The notes beneath the pieces were generated by a model. The model was given only the letters and a program-made list of their open reading frames with translations, ran no database searches and had not been told where the DNA came from. Shown one piece after another: positions 47,249 through 55,531 of a DNA stretch of 64,000 nucleotides. The position numbers and the translations under genes were made by a program. The stretch's first letter is position 1. Every line of letters begins with the position of its first letter. This DNA comes from Croceimicrobium sp963977415 (GTDB lineage: Bacteria; Bacteroidota; Bacteroidia; Flavobacteriales; Schleiferiaceae). Where the stretch lies: NCBI GenBank assembly GCA_963977415.1, contig CAXBOS010000006.1, positions 62,001 through 126,000 on the forward strand, given 5' to 3'.

Positions 47249-48615
47249 AAAATCTAATTATCTCTTTCTTTGTGCTTCTTTCTTGGGCCGGTCAAGCCCA
47301 GATGGACAGCACCAACGAAACCATTCGTTCCATTTACAATCTCGCGTTAAGCGAGCAACAAGGGTATAAATGGTTAGCGGAACTATGTTCCATGGGTCCG
47401 CGATTGTCGGGGTCGGATCAGGCTACAGCCTCGCTTTTACACTTTCGAAAAATCATCGATAGTCTTGGCTTTGAAACTTCCCTGCAACCTGTAACTGTGC
47501 CCAAATGGGAACGCGGTCCGCAAGAAAGAGCCTGGATGGTAAGCCAAGGAATTAAAAGTGAAGAACTGGCGGTTTGCGCTCTCGGCGGATCAGTAGCTAC
47601 ACCGGACGGAGGTCTGGAAGGCGAGTTGGTGGAAATCACCAATTTCAATCAATTGGACAGTCTGGATTTAAAAGGGAAAATCGCTTTTTACAACATCCCG
47701 ATGGACCCAACCTTTATTTCTACCGGTTACGCTTATGGAAACGCGGTTAAACAACGCTGGGCCGGTGCCATTGAAGCCTCCAAGCGTGGTGCTTCTGCGG
47801 TGGTGATTCGTTCACTCAGCAGCAGTGTCAATAAGTATCCGCATACTGGTAGTATGAGCTATGAGGATGGGGTGACAAAAATTCCCGCCGCGGCCTTAAG
47901 CACCTATCATGCAGAACTCCTTAGCCGTGAACTAGCCAAAAACCCTGCTTTAAAGCTGAAACTTAATATGGCTTGCCAATGGTACGATAGTGTAGAAAGT
48001 TATAACCTCATCGCAGATCTTAAAGGCAGCGAAAAGCCCGAGCAATTGATCTTGGTTTCGGGGCATTTCGATTCCTGGGATTTAGGCACCGGTGCGCATG
48101 ATGATGGCGCGGGTTCTATGCATGCTTTAGAAAGTTTATACCTCTATCAAAAGCTCGGTTTAGCGCATAAGCGCACCTTGCGTTTGGTTTTTTATATGAA
48201 TGAAGAATTCGGCTTAAGTGGTGCTAAGGCTTACGCCAAGATGAGCAAAGAAAAAGGCCTGAAGCATGTAATAGCGATAGAAAGCGATGGCGGAGGCTTT
48301 AGTCCGCGCGGTTTTAGCATCCAATCCACTCCAGAAATGGTGGCGGAGGTAAAAAACTACCGCGACTATTTCGAGCCTTATGGCATTTATCAATTTGCGA
48401 GTGGCGGCTCTGGGGCCGATATCTCTCAACTAGGCAGCGACGATAAAGTACTCATTGGCTTACGCCCTGATGGACATCGTTATTTTGAGGTACATCACTC
48501 CGCTTTAGACAATATCAACTCTGTTAATGCACGTGAATTAACCATGGGCTCAGCGGCACTTACTGCTTTAATGTATTTATTAGACCGTGATAATATCTGT
48601 TTAAACTGCGACTAA
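47245..48615 (+). CDS. Secreted M28 family zinc peptidase (carboxypeptidase Q-like)
   Basis: The GTG at 47245, overlapping the upstream stop (GTGA), gives 456 residues with a signal peptide (KNLIISFFVLLSWAGQA). A start at 47215 inside the upstream gene is rejected. A PA domain insert (about 110-220) precedes the peptidase core. Zinc ligands can be placed in SGHFDSWDLGTGAHDDGAGS, NEEFGLSGAKA, ESDGGG and HHSALDN. Members are aminopeptidases or dipeptidases. With the coupled DUF819 transporter, a peptide-derived substrate is an inference worth testing. Confidence 0.9.
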   Translation: MKNLIISFFVLLSWAGQAQMDSTNETIRSIYNLALSEQQGYKWLAELCSMGPRLSGSDQATASLLHFRKIIDSLGFETSLQPVTVPKWERGPQERAWMVSQGIKSEELAVCALGGSVATPDGGLEGELVEITNFNQLDSLDLKGKIAFYNIPMDPTFISTGYAYGNAVKQRWAGAIEASKRGASAVVIRSLSSSVNKYPHTGSMSYEDGVTKIPAAALSTYHAELLSRELAKNPALKLKLNMACQWYDSVESYNLIADLKGSEKPEQLILVSGHFDSWDLGTGAHDDGAGSMHALESLYLYQKLGLAHKRTLRLVFYMNEEFGLSGAKAYAKMSKEKGLKHVIAIESDGGGFSPRGFSIQSTPEMVAEVKNYRDYFEPYGIYQFASGGSGADISQLGSDDKVLIGLRPDGHRYFEVHHSALDNINSVNARELTMGSAALTALMYLLDRDNICLNCD

Positions 48616-48751
48616 AATTATTCTCATTGATTATCAGTGTTTTAACATTAAATTTAAAAAAATAGCTAGTCAGCGTGAACCAAAGTGCCTAGCCTTAGTT
48701 ATTTAGACAGGTTAAGGTTTGGTTAATTGTTTTGATTTAGTTTGAAACATG

Positions 48752-48782
48752 AAGGGAGGCATCACGCCTCCCTTTTTCTTTT
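48752..48782 (+). terminator. Terminator downstream of the M28 peptidase
   Basis: Stem AAGGGAGGC / GCCTCCCTT (48752-48760 with 48766-48774), five-base loop, then a T-rich tail. It lies 137 bases past the peptidase stop codon. Confidence 0.9.
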
Positions 48783-48883
48783 TCAATGCTTTCGTTATTT
48801 GCCAAATCGTGCAAATCTTCGATTCAAAAGTAGCCTAATGCAAAAGTATTAGGATAAGCATATCGGAAACGCTACCTAGAGTC

Positions 48884-48965
48884 TTCTCAACTTATTTTTC
48901 TTGCGCCTAGAGCTACTTAATAAGTTGGTGAGAAATGAACAATAAGTAGCTCTTAATCAAGAAAA
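48884..48965. ncRNA. Candidate structured RNA with interleaved stems
   Basis: Stem A pairs TTCTC+AACTTATT (48884-48896) with AATAAGTT, a three-base bulge and GAGAA (48919-48934). Stem B pairs AGAGCTACTTA (48909-48919) with TAAGTAGCTCT (48943-48953) and continues outward as TTTTCTTG (48896-48903) with CAAGAAAA (48958-48965). The 5' arm of B lies in the loop of A, so they form a pseudoknot or alternative folds. Strand and transcription are unknown. Confidence 0.35.
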
Positions 48966-49016
48966 TATTCCAAATCAGCTAAGTTTTTATTTACTATAAA
49001 GGTCCATTTTGGGCAT

Positions 49017-49041
49017 GTTTATCAACAATTTGTTAATAAAC
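49017..49041. repeat. 25-base near-perfect palindrome
   Basis: GTTTATCAACAA and TTGTTAATAAAC flank a single T, with one mismatch in twelve pairs. Confidence 0.7.
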
Positions 49042-49319
49042 CTCGGGGCTAAAACCCAATATACACGCTGTTTACAGCTAATTAACTGATAAATAACAGG
49101 TTGAACTTGCATTTTTCAAACACAAAAACTACATTGGAACCATCTAATTAAGAGGGAATAATTGAAAGGATGTTTAAATTTTGGGGCTTAGTAACAGAAA
49201 GACAGAAAGAACAAAATTCTTGTTATATCAACAAGGAAGCTTCTTGTCCATCGATCACTAAAAATCGCCGGCAAATCTTTAAAACCTACAACTACCAGTT
49301 TAAGGTATTAAAGTACAAA

Positions 49320-51398
49320 TCAATAGCTAGCTAGCTCTCTTAGCTTAGCTTCCACCTTTTTTGCATTAGGAATCATCGTTGCTTCCAAAGTACTATTTAA
49401 TGGTATTGCAGGCATATTCTCAGAACCAATTACCATTACGGGCGCATCTAGGAAACTGAAAACCTCCTGCTGTAACCAACCGGCAATACCTTGTGCAAAA
49501 CCATTGCGCTCGGGCTCTTCTGTAACTATCAATACCTTATTGTGAAGCTTGGTGCGCTCTATCATCAAGTCTTCGTCTAAAGGATAAAGCGTTCTTAAAT
49601 CTAAAACCTCCACTTTGTTTCCTAAAGCTTTACCGGCTTCTTTAGCCCAGTAAACGCCCATTCCGTAGGTAATTACCAGTAAACTTTCCTTCGCCGCAAT
49701 GCTTTCGGCACTCGCCTCATAAGCAATTCTACCTTTGCCGAAAGGAATTACATAATCCTCATCGGGTTCTATAGTTTTCGCATCTTCCGTGCCTTTAACC
49801 TTACTCCAATACAAGCCTTTATGCTCTAGCATAACCACCGGGTTGGGGTCGTAGTAGGCCGCTTTCATCAGTCCTTTTAAATCGGCTCCGGTACTGGGAT
49901 ACGCGATTTTAATTCCGCGAATATTGGTTAGGATACTTTCTACACTAGAAGAGTGATATGGACCACCGCTGCCGTAAGCACCAATGGGCACACGAATAAC
50001 CGCGCTTACCGGCCATTTACCATTAGAAAGGTAGTTGGAACGGCTTACTTCGGTAAAGAGCTGATTAAGGCCAGGCCAGATATAATCCGCAAATTGTACT
50101 TCTACAAAAGGCTTCAGCCCTACAGCACTCATTCCTACCGTACTACCAATAATAAAAGCTTCTTGAATGGGAGTATTGAAAACACGATCATCACCGAATT
50201 TTTGGGCAAGCGTAGCTGCTTCTCTAAACACACCGCCAAGTCTACCACCTACATCTTGTCCGTATAACAGCGCTTCGGGCTCTTTGCGCATAATTTCTTG
50301 AATGGCAAAAAGTGCCGCATCCACCATCACGGTTTTTTCCTTACCCTTAGGTGTTCTTTCGCCCTTCTCCTCTGTAATGGGCGTGGGGGCAAAATCATGG
50401 GTAAATAAATCGCTGGGCGAGGGGTCTTCTTCTGCTAAAGCTCGCTGATAATCGGCCTTAACCACTTCTCCCTGCTCGTGGTAAATTTTATTTAGTTCCT
50501 CTTCAGTTACTCCGTTGTTTAGGAGCTCCTGCCATAATTTAGGGAAGGGATCGCGGGTAGCATGCTCTTCTAAATCGTCGCGGTACCACTCTTTACGAAC
50601 GCCAGAAGTATGATGACCTAATAATGGAACTTTCGCATGTACCAAAAAAGGTCGGCGCTCGGTGCGGATTAGTTCTAAAACCTCTTTAAGAGTTTCATAC
50701 GATTCGATAAAGTCGCTGCCATCAATACTACGGGTTTCAATACCGTGGAAGCCTTGGGCATATTCTGCGGCATTTTGCGCACGCGTTTCGGTAACATTGG
50801 CGGAAATATCCCAATCATTATCCTGCACCAAATACAAAATAGGCAATTGCTTTAAGGCTGCCATTTGAAGGGCCTCAGCAATTTCACCTTCCGTCATTGC
50901 GGCATCACCAATGGAACATACTGCTACCGGACTTTCGCCCTCGGTGCTAAGTTTCATTAGCTCGCGGTAACGGATTCCTAAGGCAATTCCCGTTGTAGGA
51001 ATGGCCTGCATACCGGTAGCCGACGATTGATGAGGAATTTTTGGTTTATCGTCATCCTTTAAACTAGGATGAGAATAGTAAGTTCTACCGCCACTAAAGG
51101 GATCGTTTTTCTTAGCTAAAAGCTGCAACATCAAACCGAAGGGCTGCATGCCAATTCCAAGCAGAATAGAGTCGTCGCGGTAGTAAGGCGATACAAAATC
51201 GCAGGGTAGTAAATTTAAGGCGCAGGCTAGCTGAATAGCTTCATGTCCGCGTGAAGTAGCGTGCACGTATTTAGCCGTTACTTCTTTGTTATCTTCGTAA
51301 AGTTCCGCCATCTGTTTGGCAGTACTCATCAGGCGAAAAGCCTTTACTAATAGTTCTTGTGAGAGATTATTTTGCTTAGCATTTTCACTTGCGGACAT
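49320..51398 (-). CDS. 2-oxoacid dehydrogenase E1, fused alpha and beta subunits
   Basis: Thiamine-diphosphate decarboxylase component of a branched-chain 2-oxoacid or pyruvate-type dehydrogenase complex. The ATG at 51398 gives 692 residues; a TTG at 51440 is unlikely. The alpha part (about 1-330) has the cofactor-binding CSIGDAAMTEGEIAEA...QDNDWDIS, where GDA replaces GDG, and HHTSGVRKEW. The beta part (about 365-692) has LLYGQDVGGRLGGVF, FNTPIQEAFIIGSTVGMSAVG and VEVLDLRTLYPLDED. Fusion of the two subunits is common in Bacteroidota. E2 and E3 partners are not in the window. Confidence 0.93.
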   Translation of the reverse strand: MSASENAKQNNLSQELLVKAFRLMSTAKQMAELYEDNKEVTAKYVHATSRGHEAIQLACALNLLPCDFVSPYYRDDSILLGIGMQPFGLMLQLLAKKNDPFSGGRTYYSHPSLKDDDKPKIPHQSSATGMQAIPTTGIALGIRYRELMKLSTEGESPVAVCSIGDAAMTEGEIAEALQMAALKQLPILYLVQDNDWDISANVTETRAQNAAEYAQGFHGIETRSIDGSDFIESYETLKEVLELIRTERRPFLVHAKVPLLGHHTSGVRKEWYRDDLEEHATRDPFPKLWQELLNNGVTEEELNKIYHEQGEVVKADYQRALAEEDPSPSDLFTHDFAPTPITEEKGERTPKGKEKTVMVDAALFAIQEIMRKEPEALLYGQDVGGRLGGVFREAATLAQKFGDDRVFNTPIQEAFIIGSTVGMSAVGLKPFVEVQFADYIWPGLNQLFTEVSRSNYLSNGKWPVSAVIRVPIGAYGSGGPYHSSSVESILTNIRGIKIAYPSTGADLKGLMKAAYYDPNPVVMLEHKGLYWSKVKGTEDAKTIEPDEDYVIPFGKGRIAYEASAESIAAKESLLVITYGMGVYWAKEAGKALGNKVEVLDLRTLYPLDEDLMIERTKLHNKVLIVTEEPERNGFAQGIAGWLQQEVFSFLDAPVMVIGSENMPAIPLNSTLEATMIPNAKKVEAKLRELASY

Positions 51399-51492
51399 AG
51401 AACATTTTTTAGGTACGCAAATATCGTAAACAATAGCCAAGCAGCCTCTACTTTGCTGCTTGGATTGCTAATTGCTAAATTTCTTGTTGGCT

Positions 51493-52461
51493 TTACTCTG
51501 GTTTGTGACCAAAATCGTAGGTAAAACCAATGCTTAATACCTGACGAAATTGCGAACGAGGAACACCCGCCGTAGCCGGATCATCATCTAAATCGAATTT
51601 CACATCATGATCGTAGATATAAGCGAGCGCTAAATTCGCTTTGATGTTCTTGTTTACAGTAAAATTAAAGATAAGCTCACTATTAATATCGATTAAAGTA
51701 GGGTCTTCTAAATAGTTGGAGAACATATCAATACGTGCCTGCATGTCTACACCTTTCAAGACCTTGCGGGTATAGGCGATATTAACATAACCCCCAATTT
51801 CTACGCGAGCAGTTTGACCCGGATCTACCCCATAAGCACCTATGTCAGAGAGTCTTTGTACCGTTACAAAAGTGGCCTTAGAAGTGGCAGGTGACATAAA
51901 CGCGGTAAAACGCTCGTTGGGTTTGTAGGTTGCTCCTAAACCGACTAACATATAACCAGGCGCCATAAAATCGGAAACTCGTAAATCGTCGCCCGACTCG
52001 CCCGGATTAGCAAAACCAGGCATAAACTGGGTACGGAAATTTAAAAAGGCGCTATAATTCCATTTCTTACTTTTAAGATAATCTAAGCGTGTTTCCAGCT
52101 CAATTCTATCATCCGTTTTATTGAAGATAGTATCTTGAAAGTTCAAACCGTAAGCTAATAATGCACGGTTGTTCCACACCCAATTTTTATTACTTTGATA
52201 ATTGGCAAAGGCACTAAAAACCGTATTTCCGGCCATGGAGTTTACCCCACCGGCTTGCCAGTTGCTATAAGCCGCTTGACTAAACTGAATACCGAAATTT
52301 CCACCTTTTTTCCAGAAGCTGCTATCGGCTAGTTCTTTACCCGCATTGGCTTCCGCCTGTTTGCGAAAGCTTTGTACTTTTTTATCCTCCTTCGGATCAA
52401 AACTTTGACCCATTAAAAGGGAGGCCGACAAAAGCAGGCCCAGCGTAAACTTGATTGTCAT
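51493..52461 (-). CDS. DUF3078 family outer-membrane barrel protein
   Basis: A 322-residue protein with a signal peptide (TIKFTLGLLLSASLLMGQ) and the DUF3078 core: FWKKGGNFGIQFSQAAYSNW, QAGGVNSMAGN, LLAYGLNFQDT and KTDDRIELETRLDY. It ends with strands such as VLSIGFTYDFGH. The family is Bacteroidota-restricted and predicted to form an outer-membrane barrel; function is unknown. A promoter element TAGTTTTG on the minus strand (52478-52485), overlapping the end of the upstream hydratase gene, could drive it separately. Confidence 0.88.
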   Translation of the reverse strand: MTIKFTLGLLLSASLLMGQSFDPKEDKKVQSFRKQAEANAGKELADSSFWKKGGNFGIQFSQAAYSNWQAGGVNSMAGNTVFSAFANYQSNKNWVWNNRALLAYGLNFQDTIFNKTDDRIELETRLDYLKSKKWNYSAFLNFRTQFMPGFANPGESGDDLRVSDFMAPGYMLVGLGATYKPNERFTAFMSPATSKATFVTVQRLSDIGAYGVDPGQTARVEIGGYVNIAYTRKVLKGVDMQARIDMFSNYLEDPTLIDINSELIFNFTVNKNIKANLALAYIYDHDVKFDLDDDPATAGVPRSQFRQVLSIGFTYDFGHKPE

Positions 52462-52477
52462 ATCGAAAAATTTTGCG

Positions 52478-52485
52478 CAAAACTA
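52478..52485 (-). promoter_or_regulatory. -7 promoter element of the DUF3078 gene
   Basis: TAGTTTTG on the minus strand matches TAnnTTTG and lies 16 bases before the ATG, overlapping the last codons of the enoyl-CoA hydratase gene. Confidence 0.4.
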
Positions 52486-53253
52486 TTTCTTTTTGAAGGA
52501 ATTAATAGCATTACGTGTAAAATTTGAGAGCACTAACTCACCACTAATAGCGGCTCTATCCGCTAACAGCTGATCCCAATTTTCGGTGCCTTGCCAAAAA
52601 ACCTCTTTCAGTTGACGCATCGCCTCGGGGTTGAAACCTTTTAAACGTCCAATTAAAGCCGCAATTTCAGTATCCATTTCGGCTACACTTTCGTGGAGAT
52701 GATAATACAATCCGCGCTGATGTGCCCAATCGGCATCACGCCATTCGGTTGCATTTATCGCCAATTCACTCATGCCACTTAAACCCATTTTGCGCTCCAC
52801 AGCGGGGCCCACTACAAAAGGTCCAATACCCACGGCAAGCTCACTAAGCTTTACCGAAGCATGTTTCGTAGCAAAGCAATAATCTACCGCAGAAGCCAAA
52901 CCTACCGCTCCACCAACGGCCTTTCCGTGTACGCGGCCCACAATAAACTTAGGGCATTTACGCATGGCATTTATAACATTGGCAAAGCCACTGAAAAACT
53001 TTTTACCCTGCTCCATATTCTCGATAGAAATAAGCTCATCGAAAGAGGCGCCCGCGCAAAAAGCACGCTCGCCGGCCGATTTCAATAAAATAACTTTCAC
53101 CGCCTCATTGGCACCTGCTTCGGTAATGGCCGCCGCCAGTTCGGCTAGTAAACGACTGGGTAATGAATTGGAAAGAGGATGGAAAAACTCGATTTCGGCA
53201 AGACCATCCTGCACTTCAGTTTTAATATATCCTTGGTGGATTGCTTCTGACAT
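52483..53253 (-). CDS. Enoyl-CoA hydratase/isomerase family protein
   Basis: A 256-residue crotonase-fold enzyme. The oxyanion-hole segments are RAFCAGASFDEL (about 65) and HGKAVGGAVGLASAVDYCFA (about 108). Position next to paaZ suggests a step in phenylacetyl-CoA ring-product breakdown (PaaF or PaaG type). The two catalytic glutamates of classical hydratases are not both obvious: SELAVGIGPFVVGP carries one candidate. It could therefore be an isomerase. Confidence 0.88.
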   Translation of the reverse strand: MSEAIHQGYIKTEVQDGLAEIEFFHPLSNSLPSRLLAELAAAITEAGANEAVKVILLKSAGERAFCAGASFDELISIENMEQGKKFFSGFANVINAMRKCPKFIVGRVHGKAVGGAVGLASAVDYCFATKHASVKLSELAVGIGPFVVGPAVERKMGLSGMSELAINATEWRDADWAHQRGLYYHLHESVAEMDTEIAALIGRLKGFNPEAMRQLKEVFWQGTENWDQLLADRAAISGELVLSNFTRNAINSFKKK

Positions 53254-53356
53254 ATTTAAGATTTTATAAACTATTGCTTTATTTTAAAGACCTGGCATTC
53301 ATGCTTAAGCCACGCACTATTCCTGCGCATCTAGCGAAAGCGAAAAAAGCCCTTAT

Positions 53357-55408
53357 TTAACTAGACTGATCGATTTTCTTAACCATAGTAAGGATGGTTG
53401 CCAAAGCCACGGTTTCACCCGTTTCGTCGTAAACATCTACGTTAAACTTCACAATACCCTTGGCAATATCGTCTTCGCTGCGTTTTTCTTGGTCAATTTT
53501 TTCCTTCACGGTAAACTTCACACCGATGGTCATACCCGGGTAAACGGGCTTGGTAAAGCGACATTCATCGATGCCATAATTTAATAAAACCGGCCCTTTG
53601 CGAGGGTCGACAAACATACCCGCCGCTTTGGATAGAACATAATAACCATGCGCTACTTTACCTTCGAAAATCGTTCCCTCCAAAGAGGTAGCATCCACAT
53701 GGGCATAGAAGTTATCGCCGCTTACTTGTGCGAAGCTGGCAATGTCGGCATCCGTTACCGTATGACGATGCGTATACACTGTTTCACCCACTTTTAAGTC
53801 TTCAAAATACTGACGGAAAAGGTGCTTTTCGCTTTCGGGGCGAGAAGCGCCAGGCTGATAAATCTGCGTGATTTCGGTAATGGTATCGGGGTGCCCTTGA
53901 ATGGCGGTGCGCTGTAAATAGTGCAATACGCCGCGTTTTCCACCCATTTCTTCACCTCCACCAGCACGTCCCGGACCACCGTGGGTTAAGGCTGGCATGG
54001 GCGAACCATGACCCGTGCTTTCTTTGGCACTCTTGGCATTTAAAACCAAAATACGGCCGTGCATATGTGCGGCTTCTACCACGTATTCGCGACCAATTTT
54101 ATCGTCGGCTGTAATAATAGAACTCACCAAAGAACCTTTGCCCATATTGGCCAATTCGGCCGCTTGCGCTAGATCGGTATAGGGCATTAATGTGGAAACT
54201 GGTCCGAAGCATTCTACCGAATGAACATCGGTATTTTTAAAAGGATCCGTATTTAGGAATAAGGTAGGACTCACAAAAGCACCTTTAGATTTTTCGGCAC
54301 CTACCACTGCGAAGTCGCGTAAATCGCCATAAACCACTTCTTGCGAAAGCTTTAAACGTTCGATGTTTTCTTGCAAACGCTCCACCTGCAGTTGCGAAGC
54401 CAGAGAACCCATCCGTACTTCTTTGGAGCGGGGGTCGCCGATTACATTTTTCTCTAAGCGAGAAATTAAAGCCGCCTGCACCGCTTCAATGCGGTTTTGG
54501 GGCACGATGATACGACGCACGGCCGTACATTTTTGGCCTGCTTTGGTCGTTATTTCGCGTTGTACTTCTTTAATAAAAATATCGAACTCGGGCATGCCCG
54601 GATCTACATCAGGACCCAAAATGGAAGCATTTAAAGAGTCGGCTTCTAAGTTAAAAGTTACCGAACGATCGATGATATGCGGTAAGGCTTGCAGTTTTTT
54701 ACCCGTCGCTGCTGAGCCTGTAAAAGTTACGGTATCGCCGGTATCGACGTAATCTACAATGCCACGACCCAAACCGCTTACCAATTGTAAGGCACCTTCA
54801 GGAAGGATTTTAGCTTTAATAATTTCTTGCACCACATGCTCCGTTAAAAAGGAAGTATGCTCGGAAGGCTTCACTACGGCCGGAACACCCGCCATAAGGT
54901 TCACGGCTATTTTTTCAAGCATGCCCCAAACCGGGAAGTTAAAGGCATTGATGTGCACGGCCACTCCGCGCTTTGGGACCATAATATGATGACCAATAAA
55001 AGTCCCACCTTGTGAAAGTGGTGCGGCTTGCCCATCTACATAATAAGGTAGGTCTGGAAATTGGCGACGCAGTGAAGCATTGGCAAATAAGTTTCCAAAG
55101 CCGCCTTCAATATCTACCCAAGAGTCAATTTTTGTGGCGCCTGTTTTATAACTGGTTTCGTAAAACTGCTCTTTTATCTTTACTAAATGCAGGGCTAATG
55201 CTTTCAGCATCCGACCTCTTTCTTGAAAAGTCATCTTGCGTAAAGCGGGGCCACCCACTTTTCTGCCGTATTCTAAAATAGCTTTATAATCGAGTCCTGC
55301 GCTGGAAACGGAGCCAATTGGCGTTCCAAAAATGGCATCGTAGGCAATGAGTTCTTCGCCTTCTCCGGCCACCCATTCGCCCATTACGTAGTTTTTTATC
55401 TGCTGCAT
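53357..55408 (-). CDS. paaZ: Bifunctional PaaZ: oxepin-CoA hydrolase / aldehyde dehydrogenase
   Basis: In phenylacetate catabolism PaaZ opens the oxepin-CoA ring with its hydratase domain and oxidises the resulting aldehyde with its dehydrogenase domain. The 683-residue protein has both. An ALDH domain (about 1-520) carries the general-base Glu in NLEADSLN (about 255) and the nucleophile Cys in KAGQKCTAVRR (about 294). A MaoC-like hotdog domain (about 540-683) carries FAQVSGDNFYAHVDATSLEG and VAHGYYVLSKAAG. The usual N-terminal start NYVMGEWVAGEG is present. The epoxidase genes paaABCDE and paaK are not within the window. Confidence 0.95.
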   Translation of the reverse strand: MQQIKNYVMGEWVAGEGEELIAYDAIFGTPIGSVSSAGLDYKAILEYGRKVGGPALRKMTFQERGRMLKALALHLVKIKEQFYETSYKTGATKIDSWVDIEGGFGNLFANASLRRQFPDLPYYVDGQAAPLSQGGTFIGHHIMVPKRGVAVHINAFNFPVWGMLEKIAVNLMAGVPAVVKPSEHTSFLTEHVVQEIIKAKILPEGALQLVSGLGRGIVDYVDTGDTVTFTGSAATGKKLQALPHIIDRSVTFNLEADSLNASILGPDVDPGMPEFDIFIKEVQREITTKAGQKCTAVRRIIVPQNRIEAVQAALISRLEKNVIGDPRSKEVRMGSLASQLQVERLQENIERLKLSQEVVYGDLRDFAVVGAEKSKGAFVSPTLFLNTDPFKNTDVHSVECFGPVSTLMPYTDLAQAAELANMGKGSLVSSIITADDKIGREYVVEAAHMHGRILVLNAKSAKESTGHGSPMPALTHGGPGRAGGGEEMGGKRGVLHYLQRTAIQGHPDTITEITQIYQPGASRPESEKHLFRQYFEDLKVGETVYTHRHTVTDADIASFAQVSGDNFYAHVDATSLEGTIFEGKVAHGYYVLSKAAGMFVDPRKGPVLLNYGIDECRFTKPVYPGMTIGVKFTVKEKIDQEKRSEDDIAKGIVKFNVDVYDETGETVALATILTMVKKIDQSS

Positions 55409-55506
55409 TTATTGCTTTTTTGAGAGGGCTTAAAGGTACTGCGAGCAAATAGGCTTTACAAGTCTAGCGTAAACGAATTAGGCCTCTGCCATTCTTTCAA
55501 TTAGAT

Positions 55507-55514
55507 TAACTTTG
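55507..55514 (+). promoter_or_regulatory. -7 promoter element of the sulfotransferase cluster
   Basis: TAACTTTG, a full match to TAnnTTTG, 17 bases before the first ATG of the cluster. No clear -33 TTG. Confidence 0.5.
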
Positions 55515-55531
55515 CCACCTTTATTTTTTGC

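Larger units (their letters stand above)
48616..49319. other. 704-base gene-free convergent gap rich in hairpins
   Basis: AT-rich. After a terminator (48752-48782) it carries a dyad CCTAAT/ATTAGG (48834-48853), interleaved long stems (48884-48965) and a 25-base near-palindrome (49017-49041). I see no convincing gene. Confidence 0.7.

Noticed and set aside
49019..49027. DnaA-box-like TTATCAACA as evidence of a replication origin
   Set aside because: A single near-match without a cluster of boxes, dnaA, dnaN or AT-unwinding context is not enough.
49170..49334. 54-residue plus-strand reading frame beginning ATG-TTT-AAA in the convergent gap
   Set aside because: It overlaps the 3' end of the E1 gene, has no recognisable protein character, and AT-rich gaps give such frames by chance.
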